Shown here: positions 13,223 to 13,507 of the stretch, piece by piece
Layout of the letters: every line of letters starts with the position of its first letter
Position numbering within the stretch: the first letter of the stretch is position 1
The notes under the pieces: model-generated
The model's database searches: none
What the model saw: the letters and a program-made list of their open reading frames with translations, nothing else
What the model was told of the DNA's origin: nothing
NCBI GenBank assembly: GCA_026713505.1
Contig: JAPOOH010000491.1
Span: 1-13,507 of the forward strand
Reading direction: 5' to 3'
Length of the DNA: 13,507 bases
DNA from: Chloroflexota bacterium
GTDB lineage: Bacteria > Chloroflexota > Dehalococcoidia > Lucifugimonadales > Australimonadaceae
Program-made: the position numbers and the translations under genes

Positions 13223-13507
13223 GTGCGTGATGAATAAGACGTTCCGACCCTACGAACCTGACCAGCCGCTACTGATGCCAGCATCGATACAGGACTGGCT
13301 CCCCGAGGACCACTTGGCGTACTTCATCTCCGATCTCGTCGACCGCCTGGACCTGTCGGAGCTCATCGAGCGCTATGAGCGTGAGCCTCGTGGGGGGCCT
13401 CCCTCCCATCCGGTGATGATGGTGAAGGTGCTGCTCTACGGCTACTGCTGCGGAGTGACGTCGTCCCGGAAGCTGGAGAACCGGCTGCTGGAGGACGTGG
13501 CGTTCCG
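13150..13507 (+). mobile_element. Left part of an IS1182-like insertion sequence, continues past the window
   Basis: The left end is estimated, not seen directly: recognisable RecQ sequence stops near 13110-13135 and the transposase begins at 13230, so the terminal repeat should lie around 13150 (for example in GGAGTCTGTCCGAGAAAC, 13152-13169). The matching right end and any target duplication are outside the window. TATGAT at 13195-13200 is a good -10-like hexamer for the transposase; a -35 is unclear. Confidence 0.6.
13230..13507 (+). CDS. IS1182-family transposase, N-terminal part only
   Basis: The open frame from ATG 13230 gives about 92 residues before the window ends. It starts MNKTFRPYEPDQPLLMPASI, then WLPEDHLAYFISDLVDRLDL, RGGPPSHPVMMVKVLLYGYC, and SSRKLENRLLEDVAFR. 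This is the characteristic N-terminal domain (DUF772 type) of IS1182-like DDE transposases; the catalytic triad lies beyond the edge. A GTG at 13227 in the same frame is an alternative start. GAGGGG (13214-13219), about 10 nt upstream, can serve as Shine-Dalgarno, although it lies in the final codons of the RecQ frame. Whether the element is intact cannot be judged. Confidence 0.88.
   Translation, partial: MNKTFRPYEPDQPLLMPASIQDWLPEDHLAYFISDLVDRLDLSELIERYEREPRGGPPSHPVMMVKVLLYGYCCGVTSSRKLENRLLEDVAF

Noticed and set aside
1..13507. CRISPR array, tRNA or rRNA gene
   Set aside because: No regularly spaced repeats and no recognisable cloverleaf or rRNA segment were seen by eye; a tRNAscan or Infernal run would settle it.

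Overview
The window reads as a chromosomal accessory region of a moderately to highly GC-rich bacterium. Decayed transporter fragments (TSUP/TauE-like permease; MFS of the type reading YGPVFSVFVKPIEDELGW) and a short zinc-ribbon piece resembling DUF5679 proteins recall Chloroflexota, perhaps Dehalococcoidia or SAR202-like lineages. This placement is inference from family resemblance only. No RNA genes and no CRISPR array were seen.

Layout. (a) 1-1250 is a graveyard: a frameshifted TSUP permease, a small gene of unknown function with a good Shine-Dalgarno but a broken frame, a perfect 14-bp hairpin, and on the minus strand the first membrane segment of an MFS transporter running directly into half a zinc ribbon. 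(b) 1391-4613 is a tight three-gene cassette on the plus strand, visibly poorer in G+C (lines counted by hand give about 43-47 %, against 63-73 % in lines of the helicase-primase and methylase genes). It encodes a PD-(D/E)xK nuclease, a protein of probable winged-helix repeats, and an ORC/Cdc6- or TniB-like ATPase. Both internal junctions are ATGA overlaps. I do not recognise this combination as a named system, and it is the best candidate here for something undescribed. (c) 4614-5073 has no intact gene, only an MFS-like membrane fragment and a short peptide that also occurs in region (a). (d) 5074-7572 (minus) is an 832-aa archaeo-eukaryotic-primase plus SF2-helicase protein of the TOTE conflict-system type. 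(e) Divergent from it, 7845-10898 is a 1017-aa Type IIG-like restriction-methylation protein, followed 11 bp later by (f) a RecQ helicase (10910-13222). (g) An IS1182-like transposase begins at 13230 and runs off the window; its left end probably supplied the last residues of RecQ.

How the parts may work together. Regions (d)-(f) form a divergent module around a 272-bp regulatory interval: a primase-helicase on one side, a restriction-modification enzyme with RecQ on the other. This fits an anti-phage or anti-plasmid island. The three-gene cassette (b) has the parts of a sensor/loader ATPase, a DNA-binding adaptor and a nuclease effector, and by position and composition looks like a separately acquired cassette in the same island. 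The defence role of (b) is inferred from content and neighbours, not shown by sequence.
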